5,312 nucleotides of DNA from positions 1 through 5,312 of the forward strand of contig CAJWBV010000080.1 of assembly GCA_913020275.1 (NCBI GenBank), written 5' to 3'. The notes under the pieces are model-generated. The model made no database searches. It worked only from the letters and a program-made list of their open reading frames with translations, and was not told the origin of the DNA. Shown here one piece after another: positions 1 to 5,312 of this stretch (the stretch's first letter is position 1; every line of letters begins with the position of its first letter). The translations under genes were made by a program, and so were the position numbers. This DNA comes from an uncultured Rhodobiaceae bacterium (GTDB taxonomy: Bacteria; Pseudomonadota; Alphaproteobacteria; RS24).

Positions 1-940
1 CCGTATCGCCAAAGTCATAACGATACTCGCCCTTAGTCAAGGTCGGACAAGCTGCGGGCTCGACACAGCGGATGACCGGGCTCATCTTGCCAGCGAGTTT
101 TTCACGCAGGAATGGAAAGGCCAGCCCGCCAAAATTCGACCCACCGCCAGTGCAGCCCACCAGTACATCGGGGGTTTCATCCACTTTGGCAAGCTGCAAC
201 AGGGCCTCCTCGCCAATAATTGTCTGGTGCAGCAGAACATGATTAAGCACGCTCCCGAGCGCGTAGCGAACGTTTTCGTCCTCGATGGCTTCGCTAACAG
301 CCTCGGAAATCGCGATACCCAATGAGCCGGGGTGATCCGGATTTTCCGCCAAAAGTTTACGGCCAAACTCGGTCACATCGGAAGGGCTGGGATGCACCTT
401 CCCGCCCCAGGTTTCCATCATGGTGCGTCGGTGCGGTTTGGCGAGGTAACTTGCTGCAACCTGCCAGATTTCACATTCGAGTCCAAATTGGGCGCAGGCA
501 AATGCCAGTGAGCTTCCCCATTGCCCGGCTCCGGTTTCTGTAGTGAGTTTGCGAACCCCTTCCTGGGCATTGTACCAAACCTGAGGCACCGCAGTATTGG
601 GTTTGTGCGAACCCGCCGGACTAACGCCCTCATATTTGTAAAAAATCTTGGCGGGCGTATCCAGCAGCTTCTCCAAGCGCCGAGCCCGAAAAAGAGGCGA
701 CGGGCGCCAGAGGCGATAAACATCCAGCACATCACCCGGAATATCAATGTAGCGCTCAGTGCTCACTTCCTGCTCTACCAAAGCCATTGGGAATAGTGGC
801 GCGAAATCTTCTGCGGTCGCCGGTTGATGGGTGCCCGGATGCAGGGCGGGCGGCGGCGGTTCAGGCAGGTCGGCGACAATGTTGTACCACTGCGTGGGCA
901 TTTCACTTTCTTCAAGGAGAATTTTGGTGCATTCACTCAT
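1..940 (-). CDS. trpB2: TrpB2-type tryptophan synthase beta-like PLP enzyme (3' end cut by window edge)
   Basis: Reading leftward from the ATG at 940, the frame stays open for 313 codons and runs off the left edge, so the C-terminal part is missing (family members are about 450 residues). The protein matches the TrpB2 branch of tryptophan synthase beta chains, cytoplasmic fold-type II PLP enzymes that join indole with serine or a serine derivative to give tryptophan, often without a TrpA partner. Visible landmarks are the N-terminal PTQWYN near residue 15, PAGSHKPNT with the PLP-binding Lys113, the ETGAGQWG loop with catalytic Glu135, and the phosphate-binding GGGSN at 265-269. The start is chosen because AGGAAAGG (958-951) lies 10 bases upstream and the family has residues ahead of PTQWYN; Met14 (codon starting at 901) is a weaker alternative. 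No trpA is seen, and base composition is like the host genes. Enzyme family is sure; the physiological role (main synthase or indole salvage) is inferred. Confidence 0.93.
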   Translation of the reverse strand, partial: MSECTKILLEESEMPTQWYNIVADLPEPPPPALHPGTHQPATAEDFAPLFPMALVEQEVSTERYIDIPGDVLDVYRLWRPSPLFRARRLEKLLDTPAKIFYKYEGVSPAGSHKPNTAVPQVWYNAQEGVRKLTTETGAGQWGSSLAFACAQFGLECEIWQVAASYLAKPHRRTMMETWGGKVHPSPSDVTEFGRKLLAENPDHPGSLGIAISEAVSEAIEDENVRYALGSVLNHVLLHQTIIGEEALLQLAKVDETPDVLVGCTGGGSNFGGLAFPFLREKLAGKMSPVIRCVEPAACPTLTKGEYRYDFGDT

Positions 941-950
941 AGGGCTATTA

Positions 951-958
951 CCTTTCCT
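951..958 (-). promoter_or_regulatory. Ribosome binding site of the trpB2 gene
   Basis: On the minus strand AGGAAAGG lies 10 bases before the ATG at 940. It is a good Shine-Dalgarno match with slightly long spacing, and it decides the start over the internal Met14. Confidence 0.6.
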
Positions 959-1067
959 CATCACGTCACGGGCCGGCTCCCGCTAGCAATTTCAGGTTAG
1001 AAAAATAGTAGTCAATTTCGCGCCGCTTTGCGAGATGGTTTGGCCCGGGTTAGCCTTTGCCCAGCTC

Positions 1068-1088
1068 AAAAAAAGTTACCTTGTTAAC
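1068..1088 (-). terminator. Weak candidate terminator after the guaA-phosphorylase unit
   Basis: On the minus strand GTTA (1088-1085) can pair with TAAC (1078-1075) around a 6-base loop, followed at once by seven Ts (1074-1068). The T tract suits an intrinsic terminator and the position, about 135 bases after the phosphorylase stop and before trpB2, is sensible. Four AT-rich pairs is a poor stem, so this is tentative. Confidence 0.22.
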
Positions 1089-1205
1089 GCCCTAAAACCT
1101 TTGGTTTCTATTAAATATCCGCTTGGGCACGTCAGATACAATTTTTGTCTATACATACTGCCCTGGTGAGTGACAGTAAATATCTTAGGAAATTGCTGTC
1201 CGACT

Positions 1206-1218
1206 ATTCCCAGTCAAT
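1206..1218 (-). repeat. Distal copy of the guaA 3'-end repeat (candidate attachment site)
   Basis: The plus-strand sequence attcccagtcaat matches the guaA terminus at 2015-2027 in 12 of 13 bases and in the same orientation. On the minus strand, with its flanks, it reads CCC ATT GAC TGG GAA TAG, that is P-I-D-W-E-stop, while the guaA gene here ends T-I-E-W-E-stop. It begins 3 bases after the phosphorylase stop codon. Asp for Glu with a different stop codon is what an independent guaA 3' end would look like. The arms gact/agtc (1202-1205 and 1212-1215) also make it a partial inverted repeat. Role as an attachment site is inferred. Confidence 0.6.
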
Positions 1219-1221
1219 GGG

Positions 1222-2016
1222 TTATGAGCTGAATATTTCAAGAACACCTTCAACTAATTTTAGAGTATCTAAACTTCCAAAATCGTCACCCTTTTCAAAA
1301 TCACCTTTTTGTTGCGCCATCGTATTGGTTAAGTGTGCAAAACAAATGACATCTTTATTTTTTGCTTTTGCAAATGCATAAAGTGCAGAGGATTCCATCT
1401 CTACACAGGTGACTTTTTTTATTTTCATTTCTTTTATTGCTGACTGTGTTTCTCTGTAAGGGGCATCTGTTGTCCAGCTCTTTGACTCATCCCAAAGATC
1501 CTTATTATTTTTTAATTTCAGCATTAACTTAGGGGAGAGCAAAGCACGCTCATTTTTTGTTATGTAGTGGTAACTTGTTCCTTCATCACGGATCGCCTCT
1601 GTAATCAATGTGAATTTTTTGTTAGAGGGTAAATTAGTAATAATGCCGGCTGAAGTAATACTAATTAAAAGCTCACAGCCTGAAACAAAGAGTTGCTCTG
1701 CTACTAACACAGCATATGAAGCACCTACTGCTCGAGGTATTATACCGACAGTTGAACCTGCTATTTCACTAGTGTACAAATTCGAGTGATAGCAAGCCCA
1801 AAACTTATTCAAAAGCGCCTTATTCTTGTTTTTCAAATAGTCCAGCAAATTTCCATCAGGATCCAAAATGCAAATTCTGGGAACTTTGCCAAGAGGTATG
1901 CCATTTTGCCGTCTAGACTCCCGCAAAAGGTTCTTTGGTTGAAAAACCGAAGGCTCATCGTAGCTCTTATTCTCCAGAATATCTGCTGAAATGAGCGCCT
2001 TATCTTTTTGATTCAT
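1222..2016 (-). CDS. Nucleoside phosphorylase superfamily protein (PNP/UDP type), substrate unknown
   Basis: The product is 264 residues from the ATG at 2016. It carries the PNP_UDP_1 fold signature: a small-residue helix [12 protein letters not shown] (about 98-109), a following SITSAG turn, EGTSYHY (about 145-151), TTDAPYRE (about 182-189), and [10 protein letters not shown] (about 204-213), whose E-M-E residues contact the ribose in purine and uridine phosphorylases. Such enzymes split nucleosides or related compounds into base and sugar phosphate in the cytoplasm. An N-terminal extension with [16 protein letters not shown] and CILDPDG marks a subgroup longer than E. coli DeoD; the C-terminal [13 protein letters not shown] region should set base specificity. 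The ATG overlaps the guaA stop as ATGA, implying translational coupling; a GTG at 2022 is an alternative start giving 266 residues. A weak GAG-type ribosome site lies inside the guaA end. GC is far below that of its neighbours, suggesting transfer. Fold is confident; substrate is not. Confidence 0.88.
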   Translation of the reverse strand: MNQKDKALISADILENKSYDEPSVFQPKNLLRESRRQNGIPLGKVPRICILDPDGNLLDYLKNKNKALLNKFWACYHSNLYTSEIAGSTVGIIPRAVGASYAVLVAEQLFVSGCELLISITSAGIITNLPSNKKFTLITEAIRDEGTSYHYITKNERALLSPKLMLKLKNNKDLWDESKSWTTDAPYRETQSAIKEMKIKKVTCVEMESSALYAFAKAKNKDVICFAHLTNTMAQQKGDFEKGDDFGSLDTLKLVEGVLEIFSS

Positions 2017-3569
2017 TCCCACTCAATAGTACCGGGTGGCTTTGATGTGATGTCATAGACGACGCGGTTAATGCCGCGCACCTCATTGATGATGCGGGTT
2101 GAAGTGCGGCCCAGAAATTCATGGCTGAACGGGAAATAATCGGCTGTCATGCCGTCGGTCGAGGTGACGGCGCGCAAAGCACACACATAATCATACGTGC
2201 GGCTGTCGCCCATAACCCCAACGGTGCGCACCGGCAACAGCACGGCAAATGCCTGCCAAATGTCGTCATAAAGGCCGCTTTTTCGAATTTCGTCGAGATA
2301 GATGAGGTCGGCTTTGCGCAATATGTCGAGTTTCTCTTCCGTAATCGCGCCGGGAATGCGGATGGCAAGTCCGGGGCCCGGAAACGGGTGGCGCCCGACA
2401 AAGGCTTCCGGCAACCCAAGCTCGCGCCCCAAGGCGCGCACTTCGTCTTTGAACAATTCGCGCACCGGCTCGACAAGTTTCATGTTCATGCGTTCGGGCA
2501 GACCGCCGACATTATGATGACTTTTGATGGTGACGCTCGGCCCGCCGGTAAAAGACACGCTTTCAATCACGTCCGGATAGAGCGTGCCCTGTGCCAGAAA
2601 ATCCGCACCGCCAATGGTTTTGGCTTCGGCTTCAAAAATGTCGATAAATGTACCGCCGATGATTTTGCGCTTGGCCTCAGGTTCATCTACCCCGTTCAGC
2701 TTGTCGAGGAACACTGCCCCCGCATCTTTATGGATGAGACTGATGTTGAAATGGTCGCGGAACAGGCCGACAACCTCATCGCTCTCGCCGGCGCGCATCA
2801 TGCCGGTATCGACATAAACGCAAGTAAGTTGATCGCCAATGGCCTCATGCAAAAGAACGGCAACGACCGAACTGTCAACGCCGCCGGAAAGCCCGCAAAT
2901 TACGCGCCCGTCGCCGACCTGCGCGCGGATATCGGCAATCGCTTTTTCGCGGAAGGCAGCCATTGTCCAATTGCCGCGACATCCGGCGATATTATGGGTG
3001 AAATTGCGCAACAGGGCGGCACCGTCCGGCGTATGTACAACTTCGGGGTGAAACTGCACACCGAAAATATTGCGCGCGTCATTCGCAATGGCCGCGAAAG
3101 GCGCATTGTCGCTGGTGCCCACTACCGAGAAACCGTCCGGCAAAGCGTTCACCCTGTCGCCATGACTCATCCATATTGGCAACGTGTCCCCGGCCGCGGC
3201 GAAGCCGTCAAACAGGCTGTGCGTGGCTTCAAGCTTCAGTTCGGCGCGCCCGAACTCGCGCTCGTCGGATTGTTCAACACTGCCACCAAGCTGGGCGCAT
3301 AGCGCCTGCTGCCCGTAGCAAATTCCCAATATCGGCGTACTGCCATGAAGAATATTTTCCGGAATGCGCGGCGTGTCCGTGTCTGCCACACTGTTCGGAC
3401 CACCCGACAGAATGACCGCGCGCGGATTTATTTCGGCAAATTTTTTACTTGCCGAATGAAACGGCACAATTTCGCAATAAACACCGCTTTCGCGCACGCG
3501 TCGGGCAATAAGCTGGGTGACCTGCGATCCAAAATCGACAATCAGCAGTCGATCCATGTCTTGATCCAT
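2013..3569 (-). CDS. guaA: GMP synthase (glutamine-hydrolysing)
   Basis: Full-length GuaA of 518 residues, converting XMP to GMP with ATP and glutamine as the last step of de novo guanine nucleotide synthesis in the cytoplasm. The class I glutamine amidotransferase domain (about 7-195) has GICYGQQ with nucleophile Cys84 and the partner residues His174 and Glu176 in FHPEV. The ATP pyrophosphatase domain follows, with the P-loop SGGVDSS at 228-234. The C-terminal XMP-binding and dimerisation domain contains [14 protein letters not shown] (394-407) and ends in the typical IEWE. All key residues are present, so it should be active. Translation probably starts at the ATG at 3569, with GGAG about 11 bases upstream; a second in-frame ATG at 3557 (Met5) is possible. 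Only 6 bases separate it from the stop of the upstream TPR gene, so co-transcription is likely. Its stop overlaps the next gene, and its 3' end seems to be an insertion site. Confidence 0.98.
   Translation of the reverse strand: MDQDMDRLLIVDFGSQVTQLIARRVRESGVYCEIVPFHSASKKFAEINPRAVILSGGPNSVADTDTPRIPENILHGSTPILGICYGQQALCAQLGGSVEQSDEREFGRAELKLEATHSLFDGFAAAGDTLPIWMSHGDRVNALPDGFSVVGTSDNAPFAAIANDARNIFGVQFHPEVVHTPDGAALLRNFTHNIAGCRGNWTMAAFREKAIADIRAQVGDGRVICGLSGGVDSSVVAVLLHEAIGDQLTCVYVDTGMMRAGESDEVVGLFRDHFNISLIHKDAGAVFLDKLNGVDEPEAKRKIIGGTFIDIFEAEAKTIGGADFLAQGTLYPDVIESVSFTGGPSVTIKSHHNVGGLPERMNMKLVEPVRELFKDEVRALGRELGLPEAFVGRHPFPGPGLAIRIPGAITEEKLDILRKADLIYLDEIRKSGLYDDIWQAFAVLLPVRTVGVMGDSRTYDYVCALRAVTSTDGMTADYFPFSHEFLGRTSTRIINEVRGINRVVYDITSKPPGTIEWE
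2015..2027 (-). repeat. Proximal copy of the repeat, formed by the last codons of guaA
   Basis: Plus-strand attcccactcaat is the complement of the guaA codons for I-E-W-E running into the stop codon. It matches 1206-1218 in 12 of 13 bases, and 13 of 15 when extended by two bases to the right. The phosphorylase start codon lies within this copy, so the coding part of the inserted gene begins at or inside the repeat. Confidence 0.6.
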
Positions 3570-3575
3570 GTCCCA

Positions 3576-4073
3576 TTATTCTCCGTCGATTTTCGCGCCG
3601 GCATTTTTCGTTGCAGGGTCGGCATCGTCGACGTTACGTGCCGTTTCCACCAGAGCACCGAGCGTATCGGCCTCGGCGCAATTTGTTTTGCAAATCCGGC
3701 GAAACCGCTCAAGCGCCGCTTCGGCGACAATCACATTGCCAAGCTCCGAAGCCAGCTGCGTCTGCAATACCAGCCCCTCGCGCATGACGGGATCAATTTG
3801 CAGCCCTATGCTCACCAGCCGCAAGCCTTCGTCCGTGTCGCCCAGCAAATGCTGGACCTGCCCTTTGAGAACAAATGCACGGGCATTGCCGGGGTCGGCC
3901 ACCAGCGCAAGGTCCAGCCGCGCATTGGCTTCGGCATTGCGCTCGGCGGAAATGTCGTCTTCCGCCTTGACGACCAAATCCATCGACAGGCTTTGATACG
4001 CATCCGACACAGCCAATGCCGAGGCCGGAATGAAGAGCATGAATAAAAACGGGATAAGGGTTTTGGACATCAT
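3576..4073 (-). CDS. Small exported TPR-like protein of unknown function
   Basis: The predicted product has 165 residues. It begins with a Sec-type signal peptide: Lys4, a hydrophobic core (about 6-20) and an ASALA cleavage motif, with the mature protein starting near Val22. No lipobox cysteine is present, so a soluble periplasmic protein is more likely than a lipoprotein. Residues about 47-125 form helical pairs with TPR character (for example ALVADPGNARAFVLKG and LQIDPVMREGL), about two and a half repeats. A Cys-X3-Cys pair (128 and 132) follows in RICKTNC and could form a disulphide, then an acidic, probably disordered tail. The ATG at 4073 is chosen because GAAAGG (4088-4083) lies 9 bases upstream and it gives a clean signal peptide; a longer frame from 4127 would overlap the methyltransferase gene and bury the signal. 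TPR proteins usually mediate protein contacts; the partner is unknown. It lies between rsmB and guaA, probably in one operon. Confidence 0.82.
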   Translation of the reverse strand: MMSKTLIPFLFMLFIPASALAVSDAYQSLSMDLVVKAEDDISAERNAEANARLDLALVADPGNARAFVLKGQVQHLLGDTDEGLRLVSIGLQIDPVMREGLVLQTQLASELGNVIVAEAALERFRRICKTNCAEADTLGALVETARNVDDADPATKNAGAKIDGE

Positions 4074-4082
4074 ATATATCAA

Positions 4083-4088
4083 CCTTTC
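4083..4088 (-). promoter_or_regulatory. Ribosome binding site deciding the start of the TPR gene
   Basis: GAAAGG on the minus strand ends 9 bases before the ATG at 4073 and 12 bases before the next ATG at 4070. It supports starting at 4073 rather than at the upstream in-frame start at 4127. Confidence 0.6.
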
Positions 4089-4098
4089 AACGCCAGAA

Positions 4099-5312
4099 TC
4101 ATGGCCCAGTGCGACGCATAATGGCACAAAACATCCCGTCTGTATCCGTGTTATGCGGATCCAGCCGAATTACCCCACATTGATTGCCGAATTTGGCCGC
4201 TTCATCGATCGCAAATTCGGGATGCATATTCAGAAATTCTGCAATTTGGTTTTCGTTCTCACGCGCGATAATCGAACAGGTGATATAAGCCAGACGACCG
4301 CCCGGTGCGACGAAACCGGCACTTTCGGCCAGAATTTCCCTCTGCAAGGCGACCAGTGCATCAAGGCCCTTTGGTGTTAGGTGCCATTTGGTTTCCGGTG
4401 CCCGCCGCCATCGGCCCGACCCGCTGCACGGCACGTCCGACACAACGAGTTGGAACTGTTCGGAAAGTCGCATCTCATTTTCTGCCATTAGGCGGACAAT
4501 GCTCACACCGGCGCGCTTCACACGTGCCTCCATCTGATGTAGGCGTTTCGGGTCGCTGTCATGCACGAATAAATGACCCTTATTTTGCATTTGTGCGGCC
4601 AGCGCGAGGGTTTTGCCGCCCGCGCCGGCGCAAAAATCCAGCACGGTCTGGCCCGGCTGAGCTTGGCACAGCCCCGCGGCTATCTGGGCGCCCGCATCTT
4701 GAATTTCAACGCGGCCTGACTGAAACACCACACCACCAGTAATCTGGCCGGTGCCCTTAACACGCAATGCCAGCGGTACTTTTGCAAGCGGGCGGGCGCG
4801 TATGCCCTCATCGGCGAGTTTCTGGCGGGTTTGCGCCGGTGAGCCCCGCAATGTGTTGACGCGCAAATCAAGCGGCGCGCGGGCGTTCAACTTCGCAAGC
4901 ACTGCATTTGCATCCGCTAGATCACCCGCCATGATTTCATCGTATAACCATGCGGGCAGCGCAGCGCGTTCATGCAGCTCAAGTTCACTTTCACGCTCGG
5001 TAATAACCTCAAGTCGGGCGCGCATTTCAGGTGTCAGCGGGGCAAGTGCGTGGCGCGCGCCATCGGCCAGCGCGCAAACCTCCTCCAGCGTGTCGTCAAA
5101 CAAAACCATCCGCGCGGCCAGCGCCACCAATACCGGATCATCGCTGTCGACCAGCGCACAGAGTTTCGAATAATGGCGCAAAATGGCAAAAACCTGATCG
5201 GCAATGTCCCGCCGATCACCGGAACCCGCATATCTGTTGTTGCGCCCCCACGCCTGCACGGCACGGTCGGCAGCATTTGTTGAGCCCAAAATTTCAGGCA
5301 GCAAGTCGCTGA
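4099..5312 (-). CDS. rsmB: RsmB/Sun-family 16S rRNA cytosine-5 methyltransferase (5' end beyond window)
   Basis: The frame is open to the right edge, so the N-terminus is incomplete. The first start-type codon inside is a TTG at 5304, but in-frame codons continue upstream of it (Ser-Asp) and no ribosome site is visible, so the real start is probably a short way outside. Numbering from that TTG, 401 residues are visible. The N-terminal part (about 1-85) resembles the NusB-like RNA-binding domain of RsmB. The catalytic domain has the SAM-binding VLDFCAGAGGKT (221-232), the acidic HDSDPKR motif (248-254), SDVPCSGSGRWRR with the PC motif (Cys293), and YITCS with the likely nucleophile Cys343, the two-cysteine arrangement of m5C RNA methyltransferases. 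The end HNTDTDGMFCAIMRR is typical. E. coli RsmB methylates C967 of 16S rRNA using SAM; the same site is inferred here. The TPR gene follows after 25 bases. Confidence 0.93.
   Translation of the reverse strand, partial: SDLLPEILGSTNAADRAVQAWGRNNRYAGSGDRRDIADQVFAILRHYSKLCALVDSDDPVLVALAARMVLFDDTLEEVCALADGARHALAPLTPEMRARLEVITERESELELHERAALPAWLYDEIMAGDLADANAVLAKLNARAPLDLRVNTLRGSPAQTRQKLADEGIRARPLAKVPLALRVKGTGQITGGVVFQSGRVEIQDAGAQIAAGLCQAQPGQTVLDFCAGAGGKTLALAAQMQNKGHLFVHDSDPKRLHQMEARVKRAGVSIVRLMAENEMRLSEQFQLVVSDVPCSGSGRWRRAPETKWHLTPKGLDALVALQREILAESAGFVAPGGRLAYITCSIIARENENQIAEFLNMHPEFAIDEAAKFGNQCGVIRLDPHNTDTDGMFCAIMRRTGP

Larger units (their letters stand above)
941..1221. other. Intergenic region between trpB2 and the phosphorylase gene
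   Basis: These 281 bases hold no convincing gene. The part next to the phosphorylase (about 1081-1200) is AT-rich, 37-40% GC in two lines counted by hand, while 1021-1080 returns to about 55%. It contains the distal guaA-like repeat at 1206-1218, a weak hairpin followed by a T run (1068-1088) and the trpB2 ribosome binding site. The trpB2 promoter should lie here. A TTGACT at 1015-1010 on the minus strand resembles a -35 box, but the hexamers 16-18 bases further on (such as AAATTG) are poor -10 boxes, so no promoter is called. A short CGGG...CCCG inverted repeat at about 970-983 has only four pairs. Confidence 0.6.
1206..2027 (-). mobile_element. Candidate one-gene insertion (or island remnant) at the guaA 3' end
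   Basis: This interval is bounded by two direct repeats whose starts are 809 bases apart, one being the final codons of guaA and the other a guaA-like terminus. Between them lies only the phosphorylase gene, with markedly lower GC than guaA and lysine-rich coding. Integration of genomic islands at the guaA 3' end, restoring the guaA reading frame, is established for a group of tyrosine integrases. No integrase, excisionase or transposase lies inside, so this would be either a cargo left after deletion of a larger island or a small element moved by an enzyme encoded elsewhere. A plain horizontal acquisition with chance repeats remains possible. Confidence 0.42.

Noticed and set aside
970..983. 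CGGG...CCCG inverted repeat in the trpB2 leader
   Set aside because: Only four base pairs with no T run after it and no recognisable riboswitch or attenuator pattern.
987..1015. Possible sigma-70 promoter for trpB2 with TTGACT as -35
   Set aside because: The hexamers at 16-18 bases spacing (GAAATT, AAATTG, AATTGC) are poor -10 boxes, so a promoter cannot be supported from sequence alone.
1095..1107. Palindrome aaacctttggttt in the intergenic region
   Set aside because: Five base pairs around a three-base loop with no T run. A single short palindrome with no second copy is too weak to call an operator or terminator.
1145..1381. Plus-strand open frame of 78 codons in the AT-rich region
   Set aside because: It begins with a TTG without a ribosome site and overlaps the 3' end of the phosphorylase gene antisense; nothing in the protein is recognisable.
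2121..3302. Long plus-strand open frame of 393 codons
   Set aside because: It lies wholly antisense to guaA, whose protein is unmistakable. Long antisense frames are common opposite GC-rich genes, and its translation shows no recognisable motif.
3322..3328. A further attccca match inside guaA
   Set aside because: Only seven bases match and the following tcaat is missing; it lies in the codons of the conserved GICYG loop and is best taken as chance.
3345..4046. Plus-strand open frame of 233 codons across the guaA start and the TPR gene
   Set aside because: It runs antisense to two supported genes across their junction, and its composition looks like a complement shadow (rich in Arg, His and Phe).
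4074..4127. Longer N-terminus for the TPR protein, starting at 4127
   Set aside because: It would overlap the end of rsmB and place 18 non-hydrophobic residues before a clear signal peptide, while a good ribosome site supports 4073.

Overview
The window reads as a compact, leftward-transcribed stretch of a bacterial chromosome; every supported gene is on the minus strand. The rRNA methyltransferase, the small exported TPR protein and guaA share one orientation with short gaps, and the host genes have roughly 55-60% GC by hand counts of single lines. This suits an alphaproteobacterium, but that assignment is an inference from gene style and no family is claimed. There are no rRNA or tRNA genes, no CRISPR arrays and no recognisable transposases or integrases.

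Layout in the order of transcription (right to left): (1) an RsmB/Sun-type 16S rRNA cytosine-5 methyltransferase whose first codons lie beyond the right edge; (2) after 25 bases, a small exported protein with TPR-like repeats; (3) after 6 bases, guaA, a complete GMP synthase; (4) overlapping the guaA stop codon, an AT-rich gene for a nucleoside phosphorylase superfamily protein; (5) a 281-base intergenic region; (6) a TrpB2-type, PLP-dependent tryptophan synthase beta-like gene with its own ribosome binding site, cut by the left edge after 313 codons.

The most notable signal is at the guaA 3' end. The AT-rich phosphorylase gene (about 30-43% GC in sampled lines, against about 60% in guaA) lies between two direct repeats, attcccactcaat at 2015-2027 and attcccagtcaat at 1206-1218, matching at 12 of 13 bases. 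The first is the last codons of guaA (I-E-W-E-stop). The second, just after the phosphorylase stop, reads I-D-W-E-stop on the same strand, so it looks like a second guaA 3' end. The guaA 3' end is a known target of genomic-island integrases. The simplest reading is a one-gene insertion, or the remnant of a larger island, placed so that its gene starts on the guaA stop codon (ATGA) and can be expressed by read-through and translational coupling.

Functionally, the first three genes are housekeeping (ribosome modification, an envelope protein of unknown role, GMP synthesis). The phosphorylase handles nucleosides or nucleotides, which may be purine salvage or an accessory role; its substrate cannot be read from the sequence. 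The TrpB2 gene is probably a separate transcription unit.
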